Assembly: GCA_022592445.1 (NCBI GenBank)
Contig: JABYQR010000194.1
Span: forward strand, 1 to 64,000
Length of the DNA stretch: 64,000 nucleotides
Direction: 5' to 3'
From: Cytidiella melzeri
Taxonomy: Eukaryota > Basidiomycota > Agaricomycetes > Polyporales > Irpicaceae
Position numbers and translations under genes: made by a program
Part shown: one piece after another, positions 1 through 11,934 of the stretch
Position numbering within the stretch: the stretch's first letter is position 1
Layout: each line of letters starts with the position of its first letter
The notes under the pieces: generated by a model
Told to the model about the DNA's origin: nothing
Seen by the model: the letters and a program-made list of their open reading frames with translations, nothing else
Database searches by the model: none

Positions 1-872
1 GTGACTGGTAAAAGAGAGAAATTGAGGCAAAATGGCAGTAATTGGGACGATTGCGAGGTTTTTTTTGTTTTGGGAAGAGAATGGTGATGAGTGTCAGGAT
101 AGTGTTCCTGTTAGACGGCAGAGATGATCCAGGCTTACCAATTGACCCAACATAGATCATACATGGCAGCACGAGCACGAGCCTTTCGCGCATTCCGTCC
201 GTCCAAAACGCGAACACGCGCGAAACGATGATGAAATCTCCTAGCACCGTCTGCATGTATCATGATTAGCAAACGCAAATTACGTGGACGAGTAAAAATG
301 AGATTTTGCGCGTGTAACACGGGCAGAAAACGAAGCTTACCATAAAAGAGTAGAGCACGTCCTCGACGATGGAAAGCTTCAAAATCTCATTCTCCGCATT
401 CGCGTGCCGTTCGTCCAAACTGCCGCTAGCTCCAGATGACGATAATGGCAGCCCACGAATGAGCGTAAAATCAATCTCGACGACAATGTTCCGAACGTCA
501 ATTATCCAAAGTACGACGTCCATCGCGTACATGATGAGGACGACTGCAAGGGTACTGAGGCGGCGCGAGCTCCAAGACGACTTTGTACTGTTCTTGATAT
601 GTTTAGGTGGGGTGGGTAAGGAGTGGGCTAAACTTACATGAGAATCTGACTAGCTTTGATAATCAGTACTGTATATATTGCTGTACGAGCGCAAACTTCG
701 TTAGCCCTCCATTTCCATGCGAACCATAACGCGTGTGCTCACCGACCAGCCACGTTTCGACGACCACGGAGATAAACGACCTGAGTAGGTCCGTTCCAAT
801 AGCTTGCAGCAGTATCGCATCTTGGTCCCCGCTCCCGTTAGCATCCAACCCTAGATGTGAAAGAGACGACAT
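1..872 (-). CDS. Agaricomycete 7TM-like integral membrane protein, 3' end outside the window
   Basis: I read at least four exons from the ATG at 872 leftwards. The first ends at a GTGAGC donor near 742. The next contains the helix AIYTVLIIKASQIL. A third, after an AACAG acceptor near 590, has LAVVLIMYAMDVVLWIIDV. A fourth begins after a CATGCAG acceptor near 252 and encodes LGDFIIVSRVFAFW. The phases join without stops. The repeated hydrophobic segments and the GD-x-I-V-x-R-x-W/F-style segment resemble a large, uncharacterised multi-helix family expanded in mushroom-forming fungi. Function is unknown, though receptor-like roles are often guessed. The last exons lie beyond the left edge. Family membership is recalled by pattern; the exon chain is seen directly. 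Confidence 0.65.
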
Positions 873-2210
873 AATTGCACGATGAGGAGAGTAGATGCTA
901 CTCGTAATCCACTGCGCATATATACTGCCGGTGAACTCACCTCATCGCACGGTTGACCAAACCATAACAGTGAAGCACACCTGACCAGTTGCAATCAACG
1001 TTGTATTGCGTGTGACTGCCGCAGACTTGGAACGCGAAGTGGACTTCTCAACTTGGCCTGTAACCACGCATACACCACGCTAGCCACCGTCGGAGATTTA
1101 GGGGGGTGGAAACACACGTCAAGGAACCAAGGAACTTGAATAGCAAATCTAACAAAATCTCTCACCGAAACGGTCGAGGCCACTCGGAGATTTTGTTTCT
1201 GTGGGTAAGAATACTGGTCCGGCGTGGTAAAGATCATATTCGTGTGAGAGTATATCAGCACATACCTGTGCAGCGTGGAAAACGATCAGGTACGTCACAC
1301 CATGTCGGTGAGTGTACTAAGTAGTATACAGGGAATGTGGAATGTGTGGATGAAGAACGAGAGCAAAGACTGCACGAATTTCTATCAGTAATGTGCTGGG
1401 CGGTAGATAAGAGAGGAACATACTTTTGATTCAGGCGTGAGGGCATGTAGCTATCACTGCTCAAAACAACATGATTATGAGGAGAGAATAGCATGCTTCG
1501 GAAACTGTCTGTCTGTACATAATCCGTTCAAGTATAGATGGAACGCGGACCTTGGTGTACCACATACAAGACCGGTCTATGATAGGACGCTTGAGTTGGC
1601 TGATAGCGCGGTACTGGGCATTAGCTGGCTTTACCTGTGTTCTCGAATGTATTCGGAACCACTTGCCACTTATGTACGTTCCCAATAATGTTTTTGGCCA
1701 CCTCGCGTTACGATGCCTCGCCTTTGGAGTTGCGAGAAAAAAAGGCGACAACCAGATGTAGGAATAAACGAAAGCTGAAAAATGCTAGATTGAATGTCCA
1801 CGACCATGTTGTGGTCAAAGAGATATCCACGCTTACGTCCGTTTTACGCTATTGCTGTTCCATTCCTCATGAAGCACGTGATAGTCGAATCGGTCAACGG
1901 TGCTGCCAAGAGGTCGCACAGTGGGGTCAGTGTCTGCGGTGTGGGTGAGTGTGAAGATGACTTGGACGATCAACCACCTTCAAGTTCATCTACAGAAAAG
2001 TCAAAATTGTGCTATCTTATTGATGGCGCATCAGTTGATGCGCCGGGTACCACACATACGTCGAGCACTGATCTAGATCTAGGCTGGTCCAGGGGGTGCG
2101 TGCATCACACGCGTCATGCCCGGTGCACCCAAACCGCAGTTTAACCGCCGTCGCTTTCTGTCCTGGACTCCTCATTGCTCAACCAACCATCACCGGTGCA
2201 GCTTTCGACG
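873..2210. other. Intergenic region, no gene supported
   Basis: Short open frames occur on both strands, but none shows a recognisable domain, coherent splice sites or a conserved-looking segment. The right part is the promoter of the carboxypeptidase gene and holds a perfect 9+9-bp palindrome at 2025-2044. I cannot exclude a rapidly evolving small gene. Confidence 0.5.
2025..2044. repeat. Perfect inverted repeat upstream of the carboxypeptidase gene
   Basis: GGCGCATCA and TGATGCGCC face each other across a 2-nt GT spacer, 167 bp upstream of the carboxypeptidase ATG. It could be a dimeric transcription-factor site or a hairpin. No factor can be assigned from sequence. Confidence 0.5.
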
Positions 2211-4250
2211 ATGAAGGCTCTCCACTTTCTACCGCTGTTCCTTTCCTCACAAGTTCTTGCAGTCCCCAGTCATCAGACTGTCCTCGGCAGTTTTAGTTCA
2301 GACGACTTGTCTTCCTTCACGAACGACGTCTTCCGGATCCAGGATGGAGACAAGAGCGTCGCTGCTCACAACGTGTTGGAAAAGGTACCACAGGTACAGG
2401 GAAAGACGGAGCAGTGGGCTGTAGGTGGAAAAGAGTTTGTGAAGCAGAATGACCTTGTTTGTGAGTTTGCGTTTGTGTTGGTGTTGTATCTCAGGTGGAG
2501 GCATCGGGGTGGCTGAGACTCAGAGGTATGGAAACACAGATGAGCTCGTGACGCATCCTGCGTTTGAAGACTACCAGCTACGTGTCAGAGACCCCGAGTT
2601 GTGCGATACCTCCGTCAAGCAACACTCGGGATACTTGGATATCAGCGACGGCAAACATCTGTTCTTCTGGTATGCTCTTTGTTTTCTCTTTTTCCTTACC
2701 CCCCCCAGCTAACACGCTCGACAGGTTCTTCGAATCGCGCAACTCGCCTGAGAAGGCACCTTTGACTCTTTGGCTCAACGGTGGACCAGGCTGCAGCTCT
2801 ATCACCGGGTTGCTGTTCGAACTTGGACCGTGTAGCATTGCCGACGAAGGCAAGAACACGACGTTCAATCCCTACTCCTGGACCCTACACTCCAACGTCA
2901 TCTTCCTCGACCAACCCGTCAACGTCGGCTACTCCTACTCTGACGACGGCTCAACCGTCGACACGAGCCCCGTCGCAGCTGAAGACGTCTACGCATTCCT
3001 CGAGCTCTTCATCGAACGATACCCCGAGTACGCCGCTGCGCCCTTCCACCTCGCAGCAGAGAGCTACGGCGGAACCTACGCACCCAACATTGCCAGCGTC
3101 ATCCACAAGAAGAACAAGGCTCTCGCTGTCGCCGCTCGTCCTTTGCCTCGGGTAAAGAAGATCAACCTGTCTAGTGTCATCCTCGCCAACGGAATCACAG
3201 ACCCGCACACACAGTTCGCGACTATTCCGGATTGGGCTTGTGAGGGTCCTTATGCTGTGTATGATGATCCGGAGGGGGCACAGTGTCAGTCGTTGAGGAG
3301 CAAGGTGCCTACTTGCCAACGGCTTATTCAGTCGTGCTATACTTTCAACTCGAGGTGGACGTGTGTGCCGGCGGCGGCGTATTGTTGGAGTCAGATGATG
3401 GGTCCTCTTCAGCGTGAGTGTCGGTTGTTGTGATGTGCTGGCAGTGTGTGACGTCGAGTGGGTTCAGAACTTGGCTTGAACATGTATGACGTTCGCAAGA
3501 AATGGTGTGTGTCTTATGCTCTTGAGTTTCAATTTTCTGAGATTATCTTGCTGCTAGTGATCGTTCGAAAGACGGCGACCTGTGCTACAGACAGATGGGC
3601 TGGATTGACGTGTGGATGAACAACGCCGAGAACAAGAAAGCGCTCGGTGTCCCTGCGAACCTCCAATTCGACTCGTGCAACATGGAAGTCAACCAGGCGT
3701 TTTTCAAGCAGGGCGATGGCATGCACAACAGCGCTGCACTCTTACCCGACATCATCAACGACGACGTGAAACTGCTAGTCTACGCCGGGAACGCCGATTC
3801 CATGTGCAACTTTATGGTATGGCAAAGGACGAACCCACTGTGTGGACTGACTAACTCGGTGGTTGGTGCAGGGTAACGAAGCGTGGGTGGAGAAGCTGGA
3901 GCACAAGTTCCACAGCGAGTTTGTGAAGAGCGTTTCTACGAAGTGGACTACGCTCGGTTCTGGGCGTGTGGCGGGTGAAGTCCGTTCTGCGGGTGGAAAC
4001 GGGTTTACGGCGGGCAACGTGACATTTGTGCAGGTGTACGAGGCTGGGCATATGGTGCCGTTTGATCAGCCCGAAGCTGCCTTGGTACGGTTTTCTCCTG
4101 TGTACTGTACGCATGGTTGGGACGCATGTTCTGACTCTTTTTTTTTTTTTTGGCGTGTAGGACATGTTCACTCGGTGGATCACGGACGTCCCGCTTGCGT
4201 TTAATGTCCAGGACGTTGCGCGATTCACGCCTATCGGAAGCAAGAATTGA
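2211..4250 (+). CDS. Serine carboxypeptidase, peptidase family S10 (carboxypeptidase Y type)
   Basis: This secreted or vacuolar exopeptidase removes C-terminal residues. The ATG at 2211 opens a hydrophobic signal peptide (MKALHFLPLFLSSQVLAVP) followed by a propeptide. S10 landmarks follow in order. The substrate-binding motif LWLNGGPGCSS is near 2770-2800. The nucleophile motif ESYGG is near 3060. The catalytic Asp sits in VYAGNADSMCNF near 3790. The catalytic His sits in EAGHMVPFDQPEAA near 4050. Several short introns are removed, for example a GTGAGT donor near 2461 joined to an ACACAG acceptor near 2540, a GTATGC donor near 2670, and a poly-T-containing intron near 4087-4160. The last exon ends in GSKN and TGA at 4250. 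All triad residues are present, so the enzyme should be active. Next to the downstream aspartic protease it suggests a protein-degrading pair. Confidence 0.93.
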
Positions 4251-5410
4251 AGGTTGACTAATTTTTTTTTCGCTAGCGTCCGCACTGTAATATATATAAT
4301 GATTTTTTTTTCGTTGAAGAGCTGTAATCGCATCCCCGTATTCCACACGCTCAAGGAGAAGGAACAAGCGACGTTCCATGATGCCTGGTATGGACGCTGA
4401 TTGATTGCGACACCATCGAACAGATCAGAAGCTTTGTGGCGTGTGCATATGGCATGCTACATCGACGAACGAGACCGCCGCCAACTTGCTACGATCACCG
4501 TGCAGGGTTTAGAGATGACTCGGGCTTGATGCCGCCTCTTCCGTTGCCTGAGACATGCCTGCTTCACTGCCTGGAAGCTCCGGCGATGATGGCGAGAAGG
4601 CTGTTGTCGCGTCACTCTCGAACAGTTGGTACGTACTCCGGTCTAGCGCGGTGTGCCATGCGTGTTTACGAGGTTGTAGCACTTGGGGCTCGCAAAGGAC
4701 CACCTGGTGACATTCGGGGCAAGTCATGGTTGTTTGTGTATGCACGTGGAGGTAAGACTTGTTGTTGACGGGGATGTCAATCAAATATGCCACTGACGTG
4801 ATTATCACAAGGTGTTGTTAGCTCTAAACTAGATGCGCTTCTTCTGGATATGGCAATTAAGCTCATCCTCGCACTTTGATCGAGCCTAGCATTTCTCTCA
4901 CTAGCTGCAGGCGACGTCAGTTCTCCGTGCGTTGAATCCTGACTTTGAGGTGAGGCAGATGCTGGCATGCTTTCCAGTAATCAAGTGCTCACCACGATAC
5001 TTCTCTCGATACACTTCACGTGGTTCTAGCTTCTGTTTCCAGGCGCACAGCTCGAGCTTCTCCGCCCAACTTGCATGCGTCACGCACTTGTTGCCCAAAG
5101 CCTTGTTGCAACTCGCCATACCTAGAAACCACCACCTCTGTTCCATCTATCCCGAGTCTCTTTGCTCAACGCTCATGTCAAAACCATGTGCTCCTCGTCT
5201 CCTCCGCGAGCTTCTAAGCCACTTTCAGGCGTACACCCACGAGGGCCACCAGAAGCACGTCTCCTCGCTCCATTGACGGCAGCTCGAATGCTGGGCAAGA
5301 CTTTACTATATAATACGCGACGCCTTCTCCCTCTCTCCAACAGGTTCTCCTGCTCTACCAACCTCTGAGGCTCACTCGCTTGAATAGCTCCTGCCACCCC
5401 TCCCTTCACC
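4251..5410. other. Intergenic region between two protease genes
   Basis: I see no coding segment with family resemblance. The right end carries the TATA box and leader of the aspartic protease gene. Confidence 0.6.
5307..5314 (+). promoter_or_regulatory. TATA box of the aspartic protease gene
   Basis: TATATAAT lies 97 bp upstream of the ATG, followed by a pyrimidine-rich CTTCTCCCTCTCTCC stretch typical of fungal start sites. It suggests a strongly expressed or inducible gene. Confidence 0.6.
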
Positions 5411-6928
5411 ATGTTCTGCAAGGCTTCCCTCATCACCGTCGCTCTCGCCCTCATGGCCTCCGCGACCCCCGTCGCCAGGGATCAAGGCATCAGCATCAAC
5501 CTAGCAAAGCGCAGTAGCCTCACCAAGGAGGACGGTACTTTTGACCACGAAGCCGCCATTCTCCACAACATCCACATACACAAGTGTGTTCACTACCCTT
5601 TGTTCTATTCTTTCTTTTTTTCTGATTGGTTCGCGTCTTGCAGCAAGTACCAGAGAAACTTGCGCGCGCTGCAAGCCAACACCGGCGGCTTGCCCAAGGA
5701 CTTCCAGATCAAAGAGTTCAGGACCGTCCCGGACTCTCTCCAGAAGCGTGCTACTGGCTCCGAGTCGCTCACTGACGAGGAAGACGACGAGGAGTGGGCG
5801 GGCAAGATCTCTGTCGGCACCCCTGCCCAGTCGTTCCTCATCGACTTTGACACTGGTTCTTCGGATTTGTGGATCCCTAGCTCTTCATGCACGAGTTCGA
5901 CGTGCTCGAGCAAGAGCAAGTACAAAGCTTCTTCCTCATCGACGTCGGCCAAGAAGAGTGGCACTTTCTCCATCGAGTACGGCGATGGTTCGACTGTTTC
6001 CGGTCCCATCTACACCGACACTGGTGAGTCGCTTTCCATGGAAATGAACGCGGTCTTGGACTCATTCCTTTCATACAGTTACTGTGGCTGGATTAACCGC
6101 AACCGGCCAATACTTCTCTCCGGTCACCACCCTTTCCAGTTCATTCAGCGATGACCCCATCGACGGAATCCTCGGTCTCGCCTTCCCTTCCCTCTCCAAC
6201 CTGGGCGAGGTACGTTCTCCCTTCACTCCCTAACCACGACCCACCCGAATTCATCTTACTGATCCTCACTCTTGATACAGAACCCCTTCTTCAACACGCT
6301 CATATCCGAGGGTAAAGTCACCTCGGGCGTGTTCGGCTTCAAACTCGCCTCAACAGGCTCGACGCTGTTCCTCGGTGGCACCGACACATCCAAATACACC
6401 GGGTCGATCGAATACCACTCTGTCGACACTTCCACCGGGTTTTGGCAAGCTACAGGAGCCAAAGCCGTCGTCGGCTCCAGCGCAGCGGTTTCCAACTTTG
6501 ACACTGTCATCGATTCTGGGACGACGATTATATACGGACCTCCTTCTGCTGTCAAGACGTTTTATTCGAAGATTGAGGGGTCCAAGGTGTATGATGAGAG
6601 TGAGGGGTATTATGAGTACCCGTGTAGTACGACGGAGAGTGTGGGTTTTAGTTGGGGAGGGAAGACTTGGACGGTTAGTGCGAAGAATTTTAACTTGGGG
6701 TCGGCTGGGAGTAGTGGACAGTGTGTCGGTGCTATTGCGGGTCAGGATATTGGGTTGGGTGAGAGTACGTGGTTGCTTGGGGATAGGTACGTTCAAAAAT
6801 TTGTGCTTCGTGGTTTGTTGGGTTCGTTGACGACGACGTTCTTTCGTTTTGTTTTTAGCTTCATGAAGAACGTGTATACAGCGTTCTCGTTTGACGAGGA
6901 CGCAGTCGGCTTCGCCGCTCTCGCATAG
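5411..6928 (+). CDS. Secreted pepsin-type aspartic protease, family A1
   Basis: An endopeptidase of the pepsin/polyporopepsin group. The ATG at 5411 starts a signal peptide (FCKASLITVALALMASATP), then a propeptide with the dibasic site QKR before ATGSES. The mature two-lobed enzyme shows FDTGSSDLWIPSS near 5848 (first catalytic Asp), the flap YGDGSTVSG near 5980, DGILGLAFP near 6165 and VIDSGTT near 6510 (second Asp). Late motifs include STWLLGD and the C-terminal AVGFAALA before TAG at 6928. Introns are short: one near 5585-5641 joins HN to KYQRN, others lie near 6025-6077, 6210-6280 and 6787-6859. All key residues are present. It is likely exported for nutrition or acts as a vacuolar protease. 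Confidence 0.93.
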
Positions 6929-7736
6929 ACGCAAAGACGATCACTGCGTAGATAGACAGATGGACGCGCGGTAGAAAACTCGTTGTAAACCGTGGACTGG
7001 ACTCTTGTTATTGTTGTTGTATTTCTGTACCTGCTGCTTTACATCCTGCTGCTCTGGACCACCATTATCATTTCGTGATAGACCGCAAGACTACAAAATG
7101 TTATCATCAACGCTATGTTCTTGAAAAAGAGCATATATATATATGGGGTGTTTTGCAGCCACTGTGATTGCTGCTACGCTCAAAACCGACCCCGTTTTCA
7201 ATTTTTGTATCTAGTCCACCAGAATATTTATCAAACTTACCCATTGTGTACGGAATGCATATATATAAGGATAGCGTATAGCTATATATCGAGCTATCTC
7301 GTTACTTTCCTCCCGCTCGACGTCCTCCGCCAAAATGGACGTAAGCGCCGTCACGCTTGCCATGTGATGTGAACTGGGTCTATCTTATCGCAAACGGCTG
7401 GTTCCGAGACTACTGACGTGCCTTGCCAATTGTTGCCCTGCACCGTGACTAGCACGACCGCACTCGCATTTAGCACTGTATGTAGGCTCGGAACCCCTCA
7501 CGGTAATACTGCTTCTTTGTCCCGCTTCTACAGGCCTTGGAGTGCGTTCGTTTCCACCGTTTGGTCGCCCAGCTGCGCTTCCTCATTGTTGAGTTTATTT
7601 GATGACCTATGGATTGCCATTGGCAGGTTTACAACAGATTCACATTCTTATACGCACCATTTAGTCGTGCGGTGGACGCCAAGCAAGAACATACCGCGTC
7701 TGAGCCAACCGTTACCTGCTTCCTACAGGAAGAGGC
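6929..7736. other. Intergenic region with AT-rich dinucleotide runs
   Basis: It contains (TA)n-type runs near 7133-7145 and 7258-7295 and no convincing exon. The left part is presumably the 3' end of the protease transcript. Confidence 0.6.
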
Positions 7737-10700
7737 ATGATGGAATCCCCGCAGCCTGCCCAAGTACCACCTCGACTAAGCTCTCCATCGTCCCCTCATA
7801 TTGACACACTCGAAAAATGGTCACTCCCCGAACCCGAAGGGGTCTCACACAAACTGCCATTACATGGAGTCACCGATGAGAAGCATCCGCCCCAACAACA
7901 GCCCAAGGACGCAAACGTTCACGACGCCCAGATCTCCCCAGAAGGGTCCTCCAATTCCACCTCGGACGTCCGCTACGTCCTTTCTGGACAGCCGACTGGA
8001 TGGGCAGCCATGGCTGAGAAGGTACGAGCCTACGATGAAGAAAAGGTGAAGGACACTAAGGAGGATATTGACACCTTACTCGTATTCGTACGTTGTCATT
8101 GTTCACAGCGACATACCTCTGCTTACCTGTCTCGTCAACAGGCTGGTCTGTTCTCTGCGGTGCTGACCGCTTTCCTCATCGAGTCTTACCAAAAGCTCTC
8201 TCCTGATACATCTTCCCAAATGCTGTCGGTAATGCAGCAAATAGCGTTGCAAACCGCGTCGTACAACATGGTGAACGGTGTGATAAACGCGACGTCCCAG
8301 CCCCCCATGAACATCATCGACGCGTCCTCCCAGCCTTTCCAGCCATCTCCCGCCGCCATTCGCGTGAACGTCTTATGGTTCTCTTCTCTCATATTCAGTC
8401 TCGTCACAGCATCTTTCGGGATGCTTGTGAAACAATGGCTTCGAGAGTACCTCGCTGTCGAAAATCCATCCCCTCAAGCGCGTCTCCGGATCCGCCACTT
8501 TCGCTACCCTGAGCTCATGCGATGGAACGTCTTCGAGATTGCTGCGATCCTCCCTCTTTTGCAACAGATAGCTCTCGCATTGTTCTTCATTGGACTGTGT
8601 TACTTCACGGAATCTGTGCACGAGAGCGTCGGGCACACGAGTCTGCCACTGGTCGCGGGATGGGCGTTCTGTTTCTCGATATTCACAATTCTCCCGATAT
8701 TCTTTCCTCGGTGTCCGTACAAGACGACACTGCTGAAGCGCCTGCTACAGTCTATCCATATACACTCGGTGCAAGCCTTGCTGAAGATCACAAATCCAGT
8801 CTACACCTGGTATAGGAACGCAGACTACAATTCTTTCCTGTACAGGGCTTCAATATGGTCAGGTATTTTACGCGTTATCCTTGAAGACCATGCCGAGAAA
8901 AGCGACGAGCGGAGCGCTGTTATCGAAGAGAGTGCCGATCTCGACATCTTGGGAGATGTAGACGCCCTTCAGTCGAACGATGAGCTGCTGGGGTCAACTA
9001 TCCTAGAATCCCTGCACCAGATCCGAGTCCGACCAACAGCGGATGACGTTGTCGATCTTGTGTGTCGTGTATTGCAGCACCGACAGCTGCACGTAAACTC
9101 CTCAGTGCCTGGTCCGCTCGACCTACGAACATTGAGCCGATCAGGGCATACTGCGATTATCGACATTCTCTCCTACGGATGTAGTCCAGCTCTATTGCGG
9201 CACCTCCGCTCTGGCAAAAACATTGCTACATCCAAGGTGACTTTGACCGCCGTCTACATCTTTTTCTCGCCTAGTGGCTATCCTCTTCCAAAGAGCGGTC
9301 TCAAGGTGCTCAGCGATGTTCTCCAGTACAGTGGTGTACCGCTTATGCGGCTGCTCGCGGGTCAGTGTCCTCGTCCCGTACAGAACTGGGACGACACGTT
9401 TTTTCTACTCATTCGAGGGGTTAGCAAAACGCTCGAGGACCTCGACGTCAACCTCACATCGTCTCTCTGTTATTTCGAGGCTCTGATGGACGCCCGTATC
9501 GAAAGCGCAAAGATAGCGGCTCAGACGGCCGAGGTCAATGAGCAGTTCCCGGATGGCAGCTTTACCGTTCAAGGGGATTGGACAGCTTCGCCCTGGCATG
9601 AAGTGATGTCCACAATCGGTTGCAAACATTCCTCCCAGTTCTTGATTTGGACAGTTGATCGTGCACTCCGTCATATGAAAAAGCCAGCCTCTTTCCAGAC
9701 TTGTCAGGCTCTCGCCTACCCAAACACACCTGTCGCCATGGCGTTACAGCCTGCACCTACTAGCAGGCTCGTAGATGGCTTGGTTGGCATGTGGCAAATG
9801 GCATACATCAAGCACATGGTAAAGGATGAAGGCAGGTTCCGCGCGGTGATCGAAGAGTGCTTCGCCATGAAGGAAAGTACGGTTGCCTTGCTGAAGACGT
9901 TGGGTATTCTGAAGACACGTATAATCATTGAGACGCACACAAGGTGGTTGAATGAACCTTGTGGCTCGTGGTTGCTGCGCGAACGTGCGTTCTGCATACT
10001 GGGGTTACGTGCTCATCTTCACTGACACGGGGATGCACCCCCCAGATCCTCAGCGAAAACTGCAGAACTTCATTGAGGCCCTACACGAATTGAGTTCGAC
10101 CTCGACACAGCTCAACGACCGACACCATACATCTTTCCCCATCACAACTACCCACGTCCTGCACATCTGTTACATCGCTCTGCGAATGGTGGAACCTAAT
10201 GTGGCACTGCAGTATGCTGACCAATGGCGGAGTGTCTTTGATGTTCTCGCAGATCTCGGAAATGAGTCCTTGGACGCCGTCAATCCTACAGTTGCTGCGG
10301 GAGCCGCTGCCGCTACGAGAGAGCCTTCACACAGCACTGCACCCCCCACCCAAATTGTCGGCGACGCTTCTTCTGAGGAGTGCCAGGAACTCGTCGAGCA
10401 ATGCCTCAAGATGGTCCAATCGCATGACATACATGTGCTCTTCAGAATCGATAACTCTTCGAAGGAACTCATAAGCGCGTATGATGACTGGTTGACACTG
10501 TTTAAGGACGAGGATAGCGTGGTAGGAGACAGTTTTGTGAAAATGCTGGCAAGGATACATACCCCTCCTGGCTGCAACATGCGTGGCGGCGATTCGGTGC
10601 TCCAGTACTTCAGGCTCGAGAAGCTTGGCCTCAGGAGAGGCGAGGACTATTCTGCCAATACTGCTGACAATGGGTCTTCAGATACCATGAGCAACACGGA

Positions 10701-10821
10701 CAGCCAGAACCACAGCTCCTCGCATGCACCTGTAACTGGCAACACCTCGACGCGGCCGGCTCCTGACGATGAGGATCGTTCTGCTGGGGCGGGTATACCC
10801 TGGTCGCCTGTTGCATCGTAA
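7737..10821 (+). CDS. DUF6535-domain membrane protein
   Basis: Three exons, 7737-8087, 8142-9984 and 10046-10821, sum to 2970 nt, exactly 989 codons plus stop. The N-terminal DUF6535 region runs from TGWAAMAEKVRAYDEEKV through AGLFSAVLTAFLIESY (helix 1) and VLWFSSLIFSLVTASFG (helix 2). It continues with VKQWLREYLA, RWNVFEIAAILPLLQQIA and a last helix pair ending ILPIFFPRCPYKT. This order is typical of the family in Agaricomycetes, where it is present in many copies. The long C-terminal part is alpha-helical, with no domain I recognise, and ends in a Ser/Asp-rich tail. Intron 1 is 54 nt and free of stops; removing it restores the family motif at LVF/AGLFSA. The second intron joins two reading frames. 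Function is unknown. A degraded copy of the gene's 3' end follows it. Confidence 0.85.
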
Positions 10822-10985
10822 TGCTCTGGACTTCAAGTATTCCCGCCTCACGAAGCTGACGAGAGGTCCAGGCTAATCTAGTCACAAGCCCTCACGAATT
10901 GTCGACAACGGCTCCTCGCATGCAATTGCCACTGGTAGCATTCCGACGCAGCCGGCTCCTGACGAAGATGATTTTGTCGGGATGG
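10711..10985 (+). repeat. Imperfect direct duplication of the DUF6535 gene 3' end
   Basis: About 85 bp starting at 10711 inside the last exon, containing GCTCCTCGCATGCA and GCCGGCTCCTGACGA, recurs downstream at about 10905-10985 with an offset of 197 bp and many substitutions. The second copy lies after the stop codon, so it is probably an old local duplication or a decayed former tail. Confidence 0.6.
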
Positions 10986-11934
10986 GTTTATCTTATAGTT
11001 GCGAAAGGAACAGAGCGAACTTGAGGGGCAGGGGGTTAATTAGGTACAGCGCTATTACCATGTTCAAGGAAAATTAGTACGTTTTATGGCTGCAACACAT
11101 CCTTGGATGCTCGTGGTTTTCGAATTAGGGCTTTTTTCTGTCGTGCTGTTCTGTAGGATGCTCATGCTGCAGGCGACTGACTCTGAACGTGGGACCTGCA
11201 TGAACCAATGTAGTAACAGCACGCTTTGTGGCGTTCCATGACATAGCGTTACAGCGCCTGTGTTCAAGTTGCCGTCGCCAACATCTGCCACTAGCATTCA
11301 CGTACTTACCGCATAGTCCTCTAGCATAATTCTTGTGAGTTTCAAACGAACATCACCAATACTTACATGTGATCAAGATCTAGTACTAACTTGCTTTCAG
11401 TTTTGTAGTCTCAGGTGAGTTGCAACACGACAAGGAACGTGTCCCTCCCCACGCTCGGCGTACTGACCGCGTCTGATACTCGACAAGACTTACATTCTTG
11501 ACTCATTTTGCAAAGCTGCTAGTCGATGTCAGGGCTTGATTTGATGTGCGCTGGACGTCAGACTCAGGTGCGGCGTTATGCCAATATCAAGATTTCACGC
11601 AGACTAACATCCTGTGCGCTTGCGACCCACAGCACATCGGCCATGAAAGCCACGAACCTGTTACGCGACCCAGATGACGTTTTCAAACTCGGTCGAAAAT
11701 GGATTCACCCCTACTCGTGGTGCTCTTGGTACTGCCCTGTGATCCGAGAGGCTCTACAATTGTTTCAGTGAGCGCATCTTCAACATATCGGCTGGTTCTC
11801 TGACAGTTGCTATGTATGTACACAGCGATAGGAATACTCGAGCGTCCCACTCCTTTAAGAGATATATATATATGTCGCAATTTGCTGTGTCTTGGCCACC
11901 ACATTCACGCGCGTAGCTCCCTCAACCTCCAGCC
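10822..11934. other. Intergenic region
   Basis: Apart from the decayed duplicate at about 10905-10985 and the TATA box near 11862, I see no gene. Short open frames here lack recognisable features. Confidence 0.6.
11862..11873 (+). promoter_or_regulatory. TATA box of the carboxylesterase gene
   Basis: A run of alternating AT (ATATATATATAT) follows TTTAAGAG and lies 61 bp before the ATG at 11935, a normal distance for a basal promoter element. Confidence 0.5.

Noticed and set aside
995..1494. Minus-strand open frames between the first gene and the carboxypeptidase
   Set aside because: They do not join into a coherent exon chain and show no recognisable domain.
6350..6934. Antisense open frame of 194 codons in the aspartic protease gene
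   Set aside because: It lies wholly opposite the protease exons and intron and has a low-complexity Arg/Thr composition.
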